Notes under the pieces: model-generated
What the model was told of the DNA's origin: nothing
Database searches by the model: none
Seen by the model: only the letters and a program-made list of their open reading frames with translations
Part shown: piece by piece, positions 18,987 to 28,221 of the stretch
How the letters are laid out: each line of letters opens with the position of its first letter
Numbering within the stretch: the first letter of the stretch is position 1
Assembly: GCF_007860015.1 (NCBI RefSeq)
Contig: NZ_SJPS01000001.1
Location: 124,001 to 188,000, forward strand
DNA from: Bythopirellula polymerisocia
GTDB taxonomy: Bacteria > Planctomycetota > Planctomycetia > Pirellulales > Lacipirellulaceae
Length of the DNA stretch: 64,000 nucleotides
Direction: 5' to 3'
Program-made: the position numbers and the translations under genes

Positions 18987-20093
18987 TTAGTTAGAGGAGG
19001 TTGCAGCAGCGGAGGCTTCAGGAATGGATGTCCCAATGGTATGACCATCGTTAACGCTAATTCGGTAGGCCATCACATATTCGTCAACATCGTCTAAGAG
19101 AAATTCAACGTGACCATCCAAGGATACGACATTCACGCCTCCTGGATGCAGACTTCGAGGAGCTGCCGACAACCAGCCATTTTTGTTTGCATCAAGGCAA
19201 GGCATAGCTTCCAGTTGTGATTCGACCAAGTCTGGACAAGCTTGCAGCATGTCGCTGTTGGGACCGAGTGTATTAGGCGTCTGGGTCTGATACGCAAAGT
19301 AATTGTAAGCAACGAATGGATCATCACTGCGATGGTTAATGCGGTCGTGGTGCATATCAAAAGCTAGCAAACTGGCCGCCGTCCAAGGCAAAGCCCAAGC
19401 ACCGCGCTCGTCTTGAGCATGGTCACGAGTTCGGATCTCTCCGAAGAGCAAAGTGTTGCTCGAGCCATCGCTGATTCGACTCAGAGACTGTCCCCGCCCA
19501 ACAAGTGCCCCCGGATAAAGCATTTGCAAGTCGGTGTGGTAGGGAGTGCAGAACGCGGCGTAGTTACCCTTTGCAAAACGTTTGCCGAGAGTCATGGTTT
19601 CATCTTCGAATAGACTTCTTTGAGAATGATCACTGGGACAAGCAAATTGCGCTAAAAACTCAGACTGGGGCTCCGCCTCTTGCTCAAAGACTGAAACATC
19701 AAAGTCAAAGCGATCATACAATTGTTGTTGTTCAAGATAGGGCAATATTAGAACGGCCCAGCTAAACTGCTTTCCTTTGCGTTGTTTGAAGTACACAGTC
19801 GTACTTTCAGAGTTGTTCGCAGTGACAGTTCTCGATTCCAGCTCAACGATACCGGAACGAGGCAATTTACCTGTGGCACTCTCAAAGTTGCTGGTAGCAA
19901 TTGCAAGCTGCCGTGAATTGTTGACGCAGTGGATTCGACGTGCCGCTTCGCGTGCCGCTTGCACGGCGGGGAGGATCAGTGATATGAGCACTCCAATGAT
20001 AGCAATCACGACCAGGAGCTCGACAAGCGTAAAACCACTTTTCGAGGTGCTACCGGAGGCGCGATGCAATGGGGAGGAGTTAGCTGGGAGCAT
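18987..20093 (-). CDS. DUF1559 protein with type IV pilin-like N-terminus
   Basis: 368 residues. The prepilin cleavage/methylation motif (GFTLVELLVVIAIIGVL after a ~19-residue leader) is followed by LILPAVQAAREAARR and a DUF1559 domain ending in SLHPGGVNVVSLDGHVEF. This family is hugely expanded in planctomycetes and is thought to be processed by a prepilin peptidase and placed at the cell surface; individual roles are unknown. The C-terminus adds an Ala/Ser tail. No pilus assembly genes are nearby. Confidence 0.92.
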   Translation of the reverse strand: MLPANSSPLHRASGSTSKSGFTLVELLVVIAIIGVLISLILPAVQAAREAARRIHCVNNSRQLAIATSNFESATGKLPRSGIVELESRTVTANNSESTTVYFKQRKGKQFSWAVLILPYLEQQQLYDRFDFDVSVFEQEAEPQSEFLAQFACPSDHSQRSLFEDETMTLGKRFAKGNYAAFCTPYHTDLQMLYPGALVGRGQSLSRISDGSSNTLLFGEIRTRDHAQDERGAWALPWTAASLLAFDMHHDRINHRSDDPFVAYNYFAYQTQTPNTLGPNSDMLQACPDLVESQLEAMPCLDANKNGWLSAAPRSLHPGGVNVVSLDGHVEFLLDDVDEYVMAYRISVNDGHTIGTSIPEASAAATSSN

Positions 20094-20325
20094 AAGGAAT
20101 CAACGAGAATTACTGCGGACTTCTTAGGAGGACCGACCTCAGATGTGGGTCTCTTGATTATACGTCAATGCCTCCTATGGGGCTAACCATCGGGCAAAAG
20201 TAGGGCAGAAATTTTGTAAATATCGTCCGTTTTTCGGGGAATACGAACTCCACTTTGATGGGTATACTCGATCGTTTCCCTTAATCGCTTCCTCACCGTT
20301 AAAGTCAAATATTCTAGGAGAATCC

Positions 20326-21018
20326 ATGATTCATTCACTTACATTAAGAACCATTGCCTTGGCTACATGTCTCACGGCAATTTCTTGCCTGAACTCTACC
20401 GCTGAAGAGGGCCTTCCCAGCGGGGGGCAGGCAGACAATTCCGCAGCCCCAGTCTACAGCTACGCCATTGGACTGGAGATCGGCACCAGCTTTTTAGCCG
20501 ACGGGGTGGTCCTGGATATTGACAGCCTGGTAGCTGGAATTAAGGATGGCCTTGCTAAGGCGAAACCGAAGTACGAAGAGCAGAAACTGGTACAATCGCT
20601 GCGTGAACTTTCTCAAGCCAGAGCTGGAGCAATGATCGATCAGAACAAGAAATTTCTTGAAGAAAACAAGAAGACCGAAGGGATTGTTACTTTGCCTAGC
20701 GGCCTCCAGTACAAAGTCCTCAAGTCCGGTGCTGGGGCTACCCCCACGAAGGATGACACGGTCCGGACCCACTACGAGGGGAAGCTCGTCGACGGAACCG
20801 TGTTCGACAGTTCTTATGAGCGAAACGAGCCAGCCGAATTCCCGGTTACTGGCGTCATTGCCGGTTGGACCGAGGCGTTGCAATTGATGAAAGTCGGCGA
20901 CAAGTGGCAGCTATTCATTCCCAGCGATCTGGCCTACGGCGAAGCTGGGGCTGGGGGGGTAATTCCTCCTCACGCCACGCTGATCTTCGACATCGAGTTA
21001 TTGGATGTCGTTGAGTAG
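20326..21018 (+). CDS. FKBP-type peptidyl-prolyl cis-trans isomerase, exported
   Basis: 230 residues, similar in layout to Mip/FkpA. A signal peptide (about residues 1-26) is followed by an N-terminal helical dimerisation region (about 45-115) and a FKBP domain (about 130-229) with the conserved GTVFDSSYERNEPAEFPV, GWTEALQLMKVGDKW, PSDLAYGEAG and IPPHATLIFDIELL segments. It would help fold envelope proteins. AGGAGAATCC before the ATG is a good ribosome binding site. Stands alone. Confidence 0.93.
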   Translation: MIHSLTLRTIALATCLTAISCLNSTAEEGLPSGGQADNSAAPVYSYAIGLEIGTSFLADGVVLDIDSLVAGIKDGLAKAKPKYEEQKLVQSLRELSQARAGAMIDQNKKFLEENKKTEGIVTLPSGLQYKVLKSGAGATPTKDDTVRTHYEGKLVDGTVFDSSYERNEPAEFPVTGVIAGWTEALQLMKVGDKWQLFIPSDLAYGEAGAGGVIPPHATLIFDIELLDVVE

Positions 21019-21525
21019 ATTGGTAGCAGAGTTCTGTTACAAGGCGTTCTGTTAAAATGCTCTGGAATTGTGGCCACGAAATCGTTGCAATTACAGGACA
21101 TTTTGTCACTGAACATCTGCTATCAACTTCCTCAATTCATGGATATTTGCCGCTAATCTCAGGCTCCATATCGAATAGAACCACAGTCCTGAAGGTGGGC
21201 TGGGCATCTTCCTATTCGTCATAGACTGTGGCCTGCTTTGAAGTTGCGCGCTTCGCAAGTTGAATTGGCATCCCAGGGAGCAAATAATCGTTTTCCAAGT
21301 GGGGATCAGCCTCAACTTCTCTGCCCAGACGACAAATTCTCCAAATAATCTGTTTTTTGACCTGCAATCGTTGCGTGCCGGAAATCTCTTGCTAGAATCG
21401 CTTGAATACCTATCTTTCTTAATTAGACAGGTTAATGCTATAGGAATCACCAGAATGGGTGGTATGGGCAGTTTGTGTTGCTCTGCTGTTCTGGAATCAT
21501 ACTTTCAATCGATGGAGGGCTCCCC
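21019..21525. other. intergenic region before the YTV protein gene
   Basis: About 500 bases with no supported gene. Open frames on the minus strand (for example 21106-21450) lack ribosome sites and recognisable content. The promoter for the YTV gene presumably lies near its right end, but I cannot place it with confidence. Confidence 0.4.
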
Positions 21526-22908
21526 ATGTTACGAAGAATCATGTGCCTGCTCCCGGTAGTCGCTCTACTGGTAGCGGGCGCTCAGGCTGATGCCTGGGCA
21601 TTTGGACACCGACACAAGAAGAGTGCATGTTGTACTACTGCACCAGCTTGTGGTTGTGAAAGCGATTGCGGTTGCACTAGCGGCTGTGGCTCGAGCGATT
21701 GTGGATGCGGTGGTACCGCACTTCCTGCGGATGGTGGTTGCGGCTGCGGTACTACGACGGTCACCAAGATGGTGCCAACCTGGGAAACCCAGACTCGCAC
21801 AGTGACGTGCACCGAGTACAAGCAAGAAGAACGCACTCGCAATTACACGGTCATGGTGCCTGAGACTCGCACCAAGACAGTGAACTACACCGTTTGCAAG
21901 CCGGTCACTGAGACCAAGACTCGCGAGTACACGGTGCAAGTACCTTACACCGAAAATGTTGAGCAGAAGTACACGGTGATGGTACCTACGTATGAGGACA
22001 AGACGGTCAGCTATACAGTGCAAGTACCCTACACTGAGAATGTTGAGCAGAAGTACACGGTGATGGTACCTACGTATGAGGAGAAGACTGTCAATTACAA
22101 AGTGCAGGTTCCTTACACTGAGAATGTTGAGCAGTCTTATACTGTCAACGTACCTTATACAGAACAGCGTCAAGGTTCTCGTACGGTAACTAAGCGGGTT
22201 CCAGAAACCACGATGAAGACCGTTACCGTTCGCGGCGGTCACTGGGAAACCCAAACGATGGAAGTTCCTGTTAATAGTGGTGGTTGCGGCAACAGCGCTT
22301 GCGGTGGCTGTTGTGAGTGTGCTCCTTGCACGCGTACCTGCTGCAAGCGGGTTTGGGTACCGACTTGTGAGACGAAAGAAGTCCCTTGCACGACCTACAA
22401 GTGTGTGACTGAAGAAGTTCCTTACACCTACAACGTGTGCCTGTCTCGCTGTGAGACTCGTACTCGCACGGTTTGTGTGAATAAGTGCAAGACCGAAGAT
22501 CGTCAACGGACCGTCAAGGTCTGTAAGATGGTGCCTGAAGAGCGAACACGAACCGTGTGCGTGAACAAGTGCCGCACTGAGTCCCGGGACAAGACCGTCA
22601 AGGTTTGCAAGATGGTACCTGAAGAGCGAACACGAACCGTGTGCGTTAATAAGTGCAAGACCGAAACGCGTACTGCTGATTATCAGGTTTGCAGCTACGT
22701 GAATGAGACAAAGAGCAAGGAAGTCAACTACACGGTATGTGTGCCAGAACAAAGGACTCAGACTTATAATGTTTGCGTTCCTGTTCAAGTTGAAAAGCAG
22801 ATTGAAGTCAAGGTCTGCAAGATGGTTGCTCAAGAAGTTGAAGTTCCCTGTGGCTGTTCCGCACCTTGCGGCTGCGGTGCTGCCCCTGCATGTGGGTGTG
22901 GCGGCTGA
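21526..22908 (+). CDS. YTV-repeat, cysteine-rich cell-wall protein
   Basis: 460 residues. Signal peptide (1 to ~25), then a His/Lys and Cys/Gly-rich segment (CGCESDCGC type), then 14-residue beta-strand-like units such as YTVQVPYTENVEQK arranged as 28-residue pairs. A central Cys-rich linker follows, then a second array of 28-residue units carrying CVNKC and VCKMVP, and a Cys/Gly-rich tail. This matches the YTV repeat family first noted in Rhodopirellula, where such proteins are abundant in the wall. Two 84-base blocks in each array are nearly identical at DNA level, showing recent duplication. GGAGGG lies 8 bases before the ATG. A strong terminator follows at once, suggesting high expression as a single gene. 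Confidence 0.85.
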   Translation: MLRRIMCLLPVVALLVAGAQADAWAFGHRHKKSACCTTAPACGCESDCGCTSGCGSSDCGCGGTALPADGGCGCGTTTVTKMVPTWETQTRTVTCTEYKQEERTRNYTVMVPETRTKTVNYTVCKPVTETKTREYTVQVPYTENVEQKYTVMVPTYEDKTVSYTVQVPYTENVEQKYTVMVPTYEEKTVNYKVQVPYTENVEQSYTVNVPYTEQRQGSRTVTKRVPETTMKTVTVRGGHWETQTMEVPVNSGGCGNSACGGCCECAPCTRTCCKRVWVPTCETKEVPCTTYKCVTEEVPYTYNVCLSRCETRTRTVCVNKCKTEDRQRTVKVCKMVPEERTRTVCVNKCRTESRDKTVKVCKMVPEERTRTVCVNKCKTETRTADYQVCSYVNETKSKEVNYTVCVPEQRTQTYNVCVPVQVEKQIEVKVCKMVAQEVEVPCGCSAPCGCGAAPACGCGG

Positions 22909-22948
22909 TTCTTGTGCCTGCTCATGATTGAGCTTTGCTAGCTTACGA

Positions 22949-22984
22949 CGGAGGCTGAGTGTTTTACTCAGCCTCCGTTTTCTT
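22949..22984 (+). terminator. rho-independent terminator of the YTV gene
   Basis: Perfect 12-bp stem CGGAGGCTGAGT / ACTCAGCCTCCG around a GTTTT loop, followed by TTTTCTT, 40 bases after the YTV gene stop. Confidence 0.9.
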
Positions 22985-23134
22985 ATGCACCTCCAATTGC
23001 CCAGAGCCCTGCGTGCTAGCAGTCATGTGGGCGATCTCTCTTGTGAGACCTCCCTAGCATTGGCTATATCGGTGTGCCTAATAGTACCCAGTTCTACCAA
23101 TGCCAAGCACCTGTTGATTCCCTGGCTGACAGCC

Positions 23135-24094
23135 ATGTCGTATCTACGCATTACCTTGCTCCGACGCGCCATCGGGGCTTTAACCCTCGTGATGGCTTGC
23201 TGCTGCGCGCTCATGGGCACGGCGGCAGACAAATATGCTGGTCCCGCAGTGCTTCCTCCGCCGGGTTCGCAATTGCAGATTCCCAATCCGACCGAGTTCT
23301 CAGAACTCTTGCTCACTCCCCCGGAAGGTGACTTCGGGGAGGATTACCTATCCGAGGAATTCGCTTCGATCGTGCCTGCCGAAGAAATCTTGGAGCCCTT
23401 TCCTGTTTACCGATGGTATCAGGCGGCATATTGGTTTGGACCGACGCCTTGGGACATGGGAATACAATTCGGACTCAATGGGAGTGAAGGAGCTAATCAG
23501 ACCCAGAGCTTGCAGGTGGGCGGGCATTGGAAACGCAAGACCAAAGCGTGGAAATTTAATTCCAAGATTGCCTATAATCGCACTTCCGCCAACCAGGTCG
23601 AGACTCAGAACAACGCCCTGCTGGATGTGCGCTTGGATCGTCCGATTGATGGGTCTCCCTGGTCGTTGTTTGCGCTCAATCAGACCCTATACGATGAGTT
23701 CCAAGCTTACGACTTACGAGTGTCACTCAATACCGGTGTGGGATATCAATGGTGCGACACGGAAACGTTCGATTTGGAGGGACGATTCGGTATCGGTACC
23801 TCTCGCGAATTTGGGGGTCCCGACAATCGGTGGACGAGGGAAGCGCTGTTTGGACTGGAATCGGAATATCTGCTTAGCAAGACCCAGCGACTTACCGCCA
23901 AGGTTGATTATTTCCCTGAATTTGAGGATTTCAACCAGTACCGAGTCGTAACGGATGCCGGTTGGGAGATTGACCTGGACCGGCCCAGCAATGTGAGCCT
24001 GAAGTTTTCCGTAAATGATCGCTATGACAGCACCCCCAACGGCGTGGATCCCAGCCTTCTAAATTACTCGGCAGTATTAATCTGGGGGCTCTGA
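23135..24094 (+). CDS. DUF481-type outer-membrane beta-barrel protein
   Basis: 319 residues. A hydrophobic signal segment (about 10-32), a Pro-rich linker, then alternating amphipathic strands (QSLQVGGHWKRKTKAW, KFNSKIAYNRTSANQVETQNN, LDVRLDRPI) ending in a C-terminal LIWGL. This is the pattern of DUF481/YdiY salt-induced outer-membrane proteins. I start at ATG 23135 because it opens the signal peptide; upstream in-frame codons overlap the terminator region. Function of the family is unknown. Confidence 0.7.
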   Translation: MSYLRITLLRRAIGALTLVMACCCALMGTAADKYAGPAVLPPPGSQLQIPNPTEFSELLLTPPEGDFGEDYLSEEFASIVPAEEILEPFPVYRWYQAAYWFGPTPWDMGIQFGLNGSEGANQTQSLQVGGHWKRKTKAWKFNSKIAYNRTSANQVETQNNALLDVRLDRPIDGSPWSLFALNQTLYDEFQAYDLRVSLNTGVGYQWCDTETFDLEGRFGIGTSREFGGPDNRWTREALFGLESEYLLSKTQRLTAKVDYFPEFEDFNQYRVVTDAGWEIDLDRPSNVSLKFSVNDRYDSTPNGVDPSLLNYSAVLIWGL

Positions 24095-24184
24095 AATATC
24101 GGGACTAAGGCTTGCGATGCGCGGGACTAGATAAGTCAAATCGATGCGCGGCTAGCAGCCTGTTGCTCCTTACAGTAGCATGTA

Positions 24185-24685
24185 ATGCTTCAAACTCAAT
24201 CTTTGGGTGACTCCCATTCCCATGCGTCTGACTCAATGACCGACCCGTTAATCGACAAACTACAGCAGACGCTCCATCGTGAGATGCCTATTTCCAAAGC
24301 GATGGGTATTACGGTCTATGATTGGGACGGTGAGCGGCTTTCTATGCAGATGCCGCTGGAGCCTAACCGCAATCACCAGTATTCTGCCTTCGCGGGCAGT
24401 CTTAACGCCCTCTGTACTGCGGTGGGATGGGGAACCGTGGTGATGCTGCTAGAGTCTCAGGGGCTTACTGGAAATGTGGTAATCCGCCGGGGGTCGATCC
24501 GCTATCTGCGACCGGTTCGCACCGAGCTGTTCATCGCAAAAGGACTACCAATTGCCCGGGAGGCATTGGACTACTTCTACGATTTGCAGCAATCCAAAGG
24601 AAAGACCAAGATTGATGTTTCTGTCGCGATCGCCGATGAAGAGGGGACTTACGTCTCCTTCACTGGGGCCTATGTCGTACAGTGA
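24185..24685 (+). CDS. hotdog-fold thioesterase (YiiD C-domain family)
   Basis: 166 residues. YSAFAGSLNALCTAVGWG, NVVIRRGSIRYLRPV and VSVAIADEEGTYVSFTGAYVV match the C-terminal domain of YiiD, a putative acyl thioesterase fold. An internal ATG at 24236 (MTDPL) is an alternative start removing a Ser/His-rich leader of 17 residues; neither start has a clear ribosome site. Substrate unknown. Confidence 0.75.
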   Translation: MLQTQSLGDSHSHASDSMTDPLIDKLQQTLHREMPISKAMGITVYDWDGERLSMQMPLEPNRNHQYSAFAGSLNALCTAVGWGTVVMLLESQGLTGNVVIRRGSIRYLRPVRTELFIAKGLPIAREALDYFYDLQQSKGKTKIDVSVAIADEEGTYVSFTGAYVVQ

Positions 24686-24800
24686 CCGATTTCACGCGGA
24701 GAAGATTCGGACCTGCCGAAATGACAGCTTCTCACTACTCCGGTCGGTCTGAAATGCCAATCAGACACTGCCATATTGGCAAGTAGATGTTCTATGTAGT

Positions 24801-24831
24801 ACATAAGTTATTGCAATATAAAAACTTATGT
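24801..24831. promoter_or_regulatory. inverted repeat upstream of hsp20
   Basis: ACATAAGTT at 24801-24809 is mirrored by AACTTATGT at 24823-24831, separated by 13 AT-rich bases, about 140 bases before the small heat-shock gene. It could be an operator or the 3' hairpin of the thioesterase transcript. It is not a CIRCE element. Confidence 0.35.
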
Positions 24832-24968
24832 CGATCTCTCAGGCGTTGGATTTAATCGGCACGAAGCTTGCTTTGTATCATTCACGAATTCGGAATTTCC
24901 AGTAGCGGGCTTCAATGTGAAGCCGTCGCGAATTCATACGAAGTGAACTTTAGAAGGAGGAACACAAA

Positions 24969-25403
24969 ATGTCCAACAGTTGCACAACTCCCAAGAACCG
25001 ATTGCGAGAATTTCTCCCCACGAATCTGGCCGAATTTGATTCGCTTTTGAATCAGGTTCTAGCTCCCAATGGCCTGAGGGCGGGACACAGTCCAGCTGGT
25101 CTATGGGAAGATGATGGTTCCTATCACATCGAGCTCGATGTGCCTGGCGTGACTCGCGAGGGCGTGGATATCACGCTCGATAAGGGGACGCTTTCGATCA
25201 GTGCTGAGCGGAAGCACGAAGAGAGCGAATCCACTCGCAAAGGATGGCGCGAAGAGCGGTTCTACGGCAAGGTGACTCGGGCGTTTAGCCTGCCTGACAC
25301 GATTGATCCCGAGAGTGTTACTGCCGAGCTAAGCGACGGTGTGTTGCGGGTATCGGTTGCTAAGACTCCTGCAGCCCAGCCGAGGAAGATCGACGTGAAG
25401 TAA
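24969..25403 (+). CDS. small heat-shock protein, Hsp20/alpha-crystallin
   Basis: 144-residue ATP-independent holdase. An alpha-crystallin domain at about residues 45-135 includes YHIELDVPGVTREGVDI, the turn GTLSISAERK, and the strand ELSDGVLRVSVAK. The N-terminal arm is short. AAGGAGGAACACAAA immediately before the ATG is an excellent ribosome site, and a strong terminator follows, so this is a monocistronic, potentially highly expressed gene. An inverted repeat lies upstream; I see no CIRCE element. Confidence 0.95.
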   Translation: MSNSCTTPKNRLREFLPTNLAEFDSLLNQVLAPNGLRAGHSPAGLWEDDGSYHIELDVPGVTREGVDITLDKGTLSISAERKHEESESTRKGWREERFYGKVTRAFSLPDTIDPESVTAELSDGVLRVSVAKTPAAQPRKIDVK

Positions 25404-25436
25404 CTTGCTGTTTTCAACAGCGATGCTAAACGAATG

Positions 25437-25464
25437 GGGCCACGTCTAGGACGTGGCCCTTTTT
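25437..25464 (+). terminator. rho-independent terminator of hsp20
   Basis: GGGCCACGTC / GACGTGGCCC stem with a short TAG loop, followed by TTTTT, 34 bases after the hsp20 stop. It also lies downstream of the convergent PhyH gene. Confidence 0.92.
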
Positions 25465-25508
25465 AAATGATTCGGCACATCCTATGCGGTTTCGCTTAGG
25501 TTGCCTAT

Positions 25509-26186
25509 CTACCACCGTTCGTACCACTGGAGAGGTACTGGCAGTTCTACGTTGGCGAACTCTATGTGAAGTACACGTCGATGCTGTGGATTCGTGGACT
25601 TCGATGAGGCATGCAAGATCAAAGGGGAGATCACCACACAATCGCCAGCTAATGCGATGCACGAAATCGGCTCGATCTGCGAGATAAGATTTTGCGTCTT
25701 GACTTGATCAAGGGAACCATGCTTGTGGCTTCTGGGGATTACTTTCAAAGGGCCATTGTTTTCGAGGCAAGCATCTAAATGAAGTCGAAGAGTTACCATT
25801 CTCCTGAGAATCTCGATCGGCGGGCAAACGTGAACGATTTCCTCCTTTACTGACCAAGGTCCATATCCGGCATGAAGATGCTTTTCTTTCACAGCGATGT
25901 TAAGGTCCTGGTGCCAAGCGACAAACCAGTTTGACAAGGGAGATTTGTCGAAAAGAATTGCCCTCACAGCAAAGGCTGCCGGGCCGCAGAGTCTATCGAC
26001 CACTTTTCGAATTGGCCTGGACCGAACTAGTTCTCGAATTGGTATAAATCGACTAAATAAGTCTCTTATGCCTGCCTGATGGTGACCGTGAAACAGCCCA
26101 GCAAGCCGATTGCATTCTGTAGACGTAAGAATCTGTTTCACTATGCAAAAACCTTGCTCAGCAAATTGGGCACGTTGCTTGGACAC
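25509..26186 (-). CDS. phytanoyl-CoA dioxygenase (PhyH) family oxygenase
   Basis: 225-residue Fe(II)/2-oxoglutarate oxygenase. The N-terminus (FAEQGFCIVKQIL) is typical of PhyH. WHQDLNI supplies the HxD iron ligands, LENNGPLKVIPRSHKHG is the following conserved turn, and LILHASSKSTNPQHRRVLHIEF carries the distal His and the 2-oxoglutarate-binding Arg. I start at GTG 26186, 5 bases after the stop of the M50-like gene with AGGAATTAGGAG ahead of it; further upstream codons overlap that gene in another frame. Last gene of a dapL - protease - PhyH run. Substrate unknown. Confidence 0.82.
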   Translation of the reverse strand: MSKQRAQFAEQGFCIVKQILTSTECNRLAGLFHGHHQAGIRDLFSRFIPIRELVRSRPIRKVVDRLCGPAAFAVRAILFDKSPLSNWFVAWHQDLNIAVKEKHLHAGYGPWSVKEEIVHVCPPIEILRRMVTLRLHLDACLENNGPLKVIPRSHKHGSLDQVKTQNLISQIEPISCIALAGDCVVISPLILHASSKSTNPQHRRVLHIEFANVELPVPLQWYERW

Positions 26187-26191
26187 CGCTC

Positions 26192-26764
26192 CTAATTCCT
26201 TCCGCCGAACAGGACCATAAACAAGAGGATTGCCAAGAGAGACCCAGCCAATAGGTAAGATGTTTTTGGTGTCACTTGTGCTGAAATCGCAGTCCAGCCC
26301 ATCCCGGGCCCGAGTCGGTGCCAGAACAGGAGTCCACCAATACTCGCCGTAATTCCAAATAGCCACAAGGTCGCAGGTGGTGCACCAAGACGAAGTAAGT
26401 CACCAGCATCACCAATGCGACCTAAGGAACCAAGCCCGATGTAAAGCCCGTTAGAAATAAGACAGAATCCTTGAAAGAAATTGGACATTGGTCGTGCAAG
26501 GATTCCCCTGCGATTGACGACTGCAAAGAAGAGCAAGGGAACAATTGACCCCAATATTGGCCCTGCCCAGGCAACGATGAGTGGGTGAGGGTTCTTAGCT
26601 AGGTCCGTGCGAGAGATGGTCAGTGGGTGAAGCACGACAAGTTCAACTTTTCCACCAGTTGTGATGGCACCTGCTATATGCCCAAATTCATGCACGGCCT
26701 GCATCGAGAACCAACAAATCGAAAGAAAGGAGAACAAAAAAAGGCATTCGTGGATTTTTGACAT
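26192..26764 (-). CDS. M50-like membrane zinc metalloprotease homologue
   Basis: 190 residues, about five hydrophobic segments. The zinc motif HEFGH sits at residues 25-29 in the first membrane helix, as in site-2-protease-type M50 peptidases. VAWAGPILGSIVPL resembles the conserved N(G)P-type loop. RIGDAGDLLRLG near residue 120 may provide the third ligand (Asp). The protein is short and lacks a PDZ domain. It starts 26 bases after dapL and almost abuts the PhyH gene. Peptidase activity is inferred. Confidence 0.7.
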   Translation of the reverse strand: MSKIHECLFLFSFLSICWFSMQAVHEFGHIAGAITTGGKVELVVLHPLTISRTDLAKNPHPLIVAWAGPILGSIVPLLFFAVVNRRGILARPMSNFFQGFCLISNGLYIGLGSLGRIGDAGDLLRLGAPPATLWLFGITASIGGLLFWHRLGPGMGWTAISAQVTPKTSYLLAGSLLAILLFMVLFGGRN

Positions 26765-26790
26765 GGATAGCCGCTCATTATCGAATCCGT

Positions 26791-28023
26791 TCAGAACACT
26801 GGTTGAATTTGTTTTAGCCGTGCTTCTGTCTCGGTCATCAAGGCATCTTCAGCCGCTTCGTCCGACGCTTCGTAGGTGACGCTGAATCGTAGAAACGCAC
26901 CCGCGTCGTCCCAGGGGACGGTGCAGATTGATTGTTCTTTGATAAGATACTGGCTGGCAGCTTCTGCATTCTCGAAGGTCTGCCCGCTAGCCAATCCCTT
27001 GGGCGATTGAGTGTAGAGGAAATAAGTTCCTCCTGGCATCTTGCACTGGAATCCACACCGGCGGAGTGTTTCTACCAGTTTTTCCATGCGGCGCTTGTAC
27101 TTGGCTCGGATTCGCGATGGGATCGACGTGTCATCGAGTGCCGCGGCGGCCGCTTTTTGGATCGCGATGAATTGGCCGGAATCGCAGTTGTCTTTCACGT
27201 CGGCAAATGCGCTGACGATTTGCTCGTTGCCACAGACCCAGCCAAGCCGCCAGCCGATCATGTCAAAACCTTTGGACATCGAGTGCAGCTCGACACCTAC
27301 ATCCTTAGCCCCTGGCACGGAAAGGAAGCTGTTTGGTTCGCGGTCAAACGACAGTACGGCATGGGCTGCATCCTGCACCACGACGATATCCTTGTCTTTG
27401 GCAAAACGGATCACTGATTCGTAAAACTCGCGCGGGGCGGTCTTGCCGGTGGGGCTATTGGGATAGCAAAGCACCAGCAGCTTGGCAGCGGAAAGTATGT
27501 CATCGGGGATAGAAGCCAGATCCGGCAGAAAATTGTTTTCCGACAACAGGGGCAACTTGTACACACGGCCTCCGTAGTAGGCCGTGTGCGTACCAGCCAC
27601 GGGGTACCCAGGCACCGTCATCAGTGTCACGTCTCCTGGGTTTATGAACACCGCTGGCAAGATTGCGAGCGCCGACTTCGATCCGATGCAGTGGTTGATT
27701 TCCTTCACAGGATCGAGCGTCACTCCATATTGCCGCTGCATGAATCGCGCAACCGCTTCTTTATAGGCAGCGATTCCATTATCAGCGTAGCCGCGATTCT
27801 CTGGCTTACCGATCTCCTCGGCCATCGTCCGCAGTACCAATTCGTCTGCCACGCCATCGTTTTCGCCGATGCCAAAATCCAAGAGCTTTCGTTCTGGATG
27901 CTCAGCCAGTGCCTGCCGCTTGGCCCGCTTGATCTTTTCGAATTTGTAGATGGCTGTGCCCTTGCCATACTGGGCCCCACCAATTCGGTCGGCAAATAGT
28001 GACTGAAAATAAGGGTCGCTCAT
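26791..28023 (-). CDS. dapL: LL-diaminopimelate aminotransferase
   Basis: 410-residue PLP enzyme converting tetrahydrodipicolinate directly to LL-diaminopimelate for lysine and peptidoglycan. The family N-terminus (SLFADRIGGAQYGKG), LLDFGIGENDG, ENRGYADNGI, LVLCYPNSPTGKTA, DAAHAVLSFD and the PLP lysine in SMSKGFDMIGWRLGW are all present. Start at ATG 28023 (MSDPYF); earlier in-frame codons encode nothing conserved. Consistent with planctomycetes making DAP-type peptidoglycan. Followed on the same strand by a membrane protease homologue and a PhyH oxygenase with no obvious metabolic link. Divergent from dnaE. Confidence 0.95.
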   Translation of the reverse strand: MSDPYFQSLFADRIGGAQYGKGTAIYKFEKIKRAKRQALAEHPERKLLDFGIGENDGVADELVLRTMAEEIGKPENRGYADNGIAAYKEAVARFMQRQYGVTLDPVKEINHCIGSKSALAILPAVFINPGDVTLMTVPGYPVAGTHTAYYGGRVYKLPLLSENNFLPDLASIPDDILSAAKLLVLCYPNSPTGKTAPREFYESVIRFAKDKDIVVVQDAAHAVLSFDREPNSFLSVPGAKDVGVELHSMSKGFDMIGWRLGWVCGNEQIVSAFADVKDNCDSGQFIAIQKAAAAALDDTSIPSRIRAKYKRRMEKLVETLRRCGFQCKMPGGTYFLYTQSPKGLASGQTFENAEAASQYLIKEQSICTVPWDDAGAFLRFSVTYEASDEAAEDALMTETEARLKQIQPVF

Positions 28024-28221
28024 GGGTTTCTCAAGGATCGTGGGATGGGAAAGCATGAAAACCGCTAGCGTACTAGAAGCAGTAGCATGCGGCAACCGAC
28101 TCATCGCTGCAGTAGTTTTCTGCAAAATGGCTATGAAGCGCCCCCCTGCAATGCAGCCTCCCCACCGGTTACAATGTCCAGTCGATCACACGCCGGAATC
28201 TTGTGTCTGGAGGGAACCATC

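Noticed and set aside
21106..21450. 114-codon minus-strand frame upstream of the YTV gene
   Set aside because: No ribosome site, unusual composition and no known motif.
21940..22700. Regular 84-base repeats that might suggest a CRISPR array
   Set aside because: The repeats are contiguous, without unique spacers, and encode the YTV protein in one frame.
21565..22833. Long minus-strand open frame opposite the YTV gene
   Set aside because: Its apparent repeats are the complement of the YTV repeats; no start signal.
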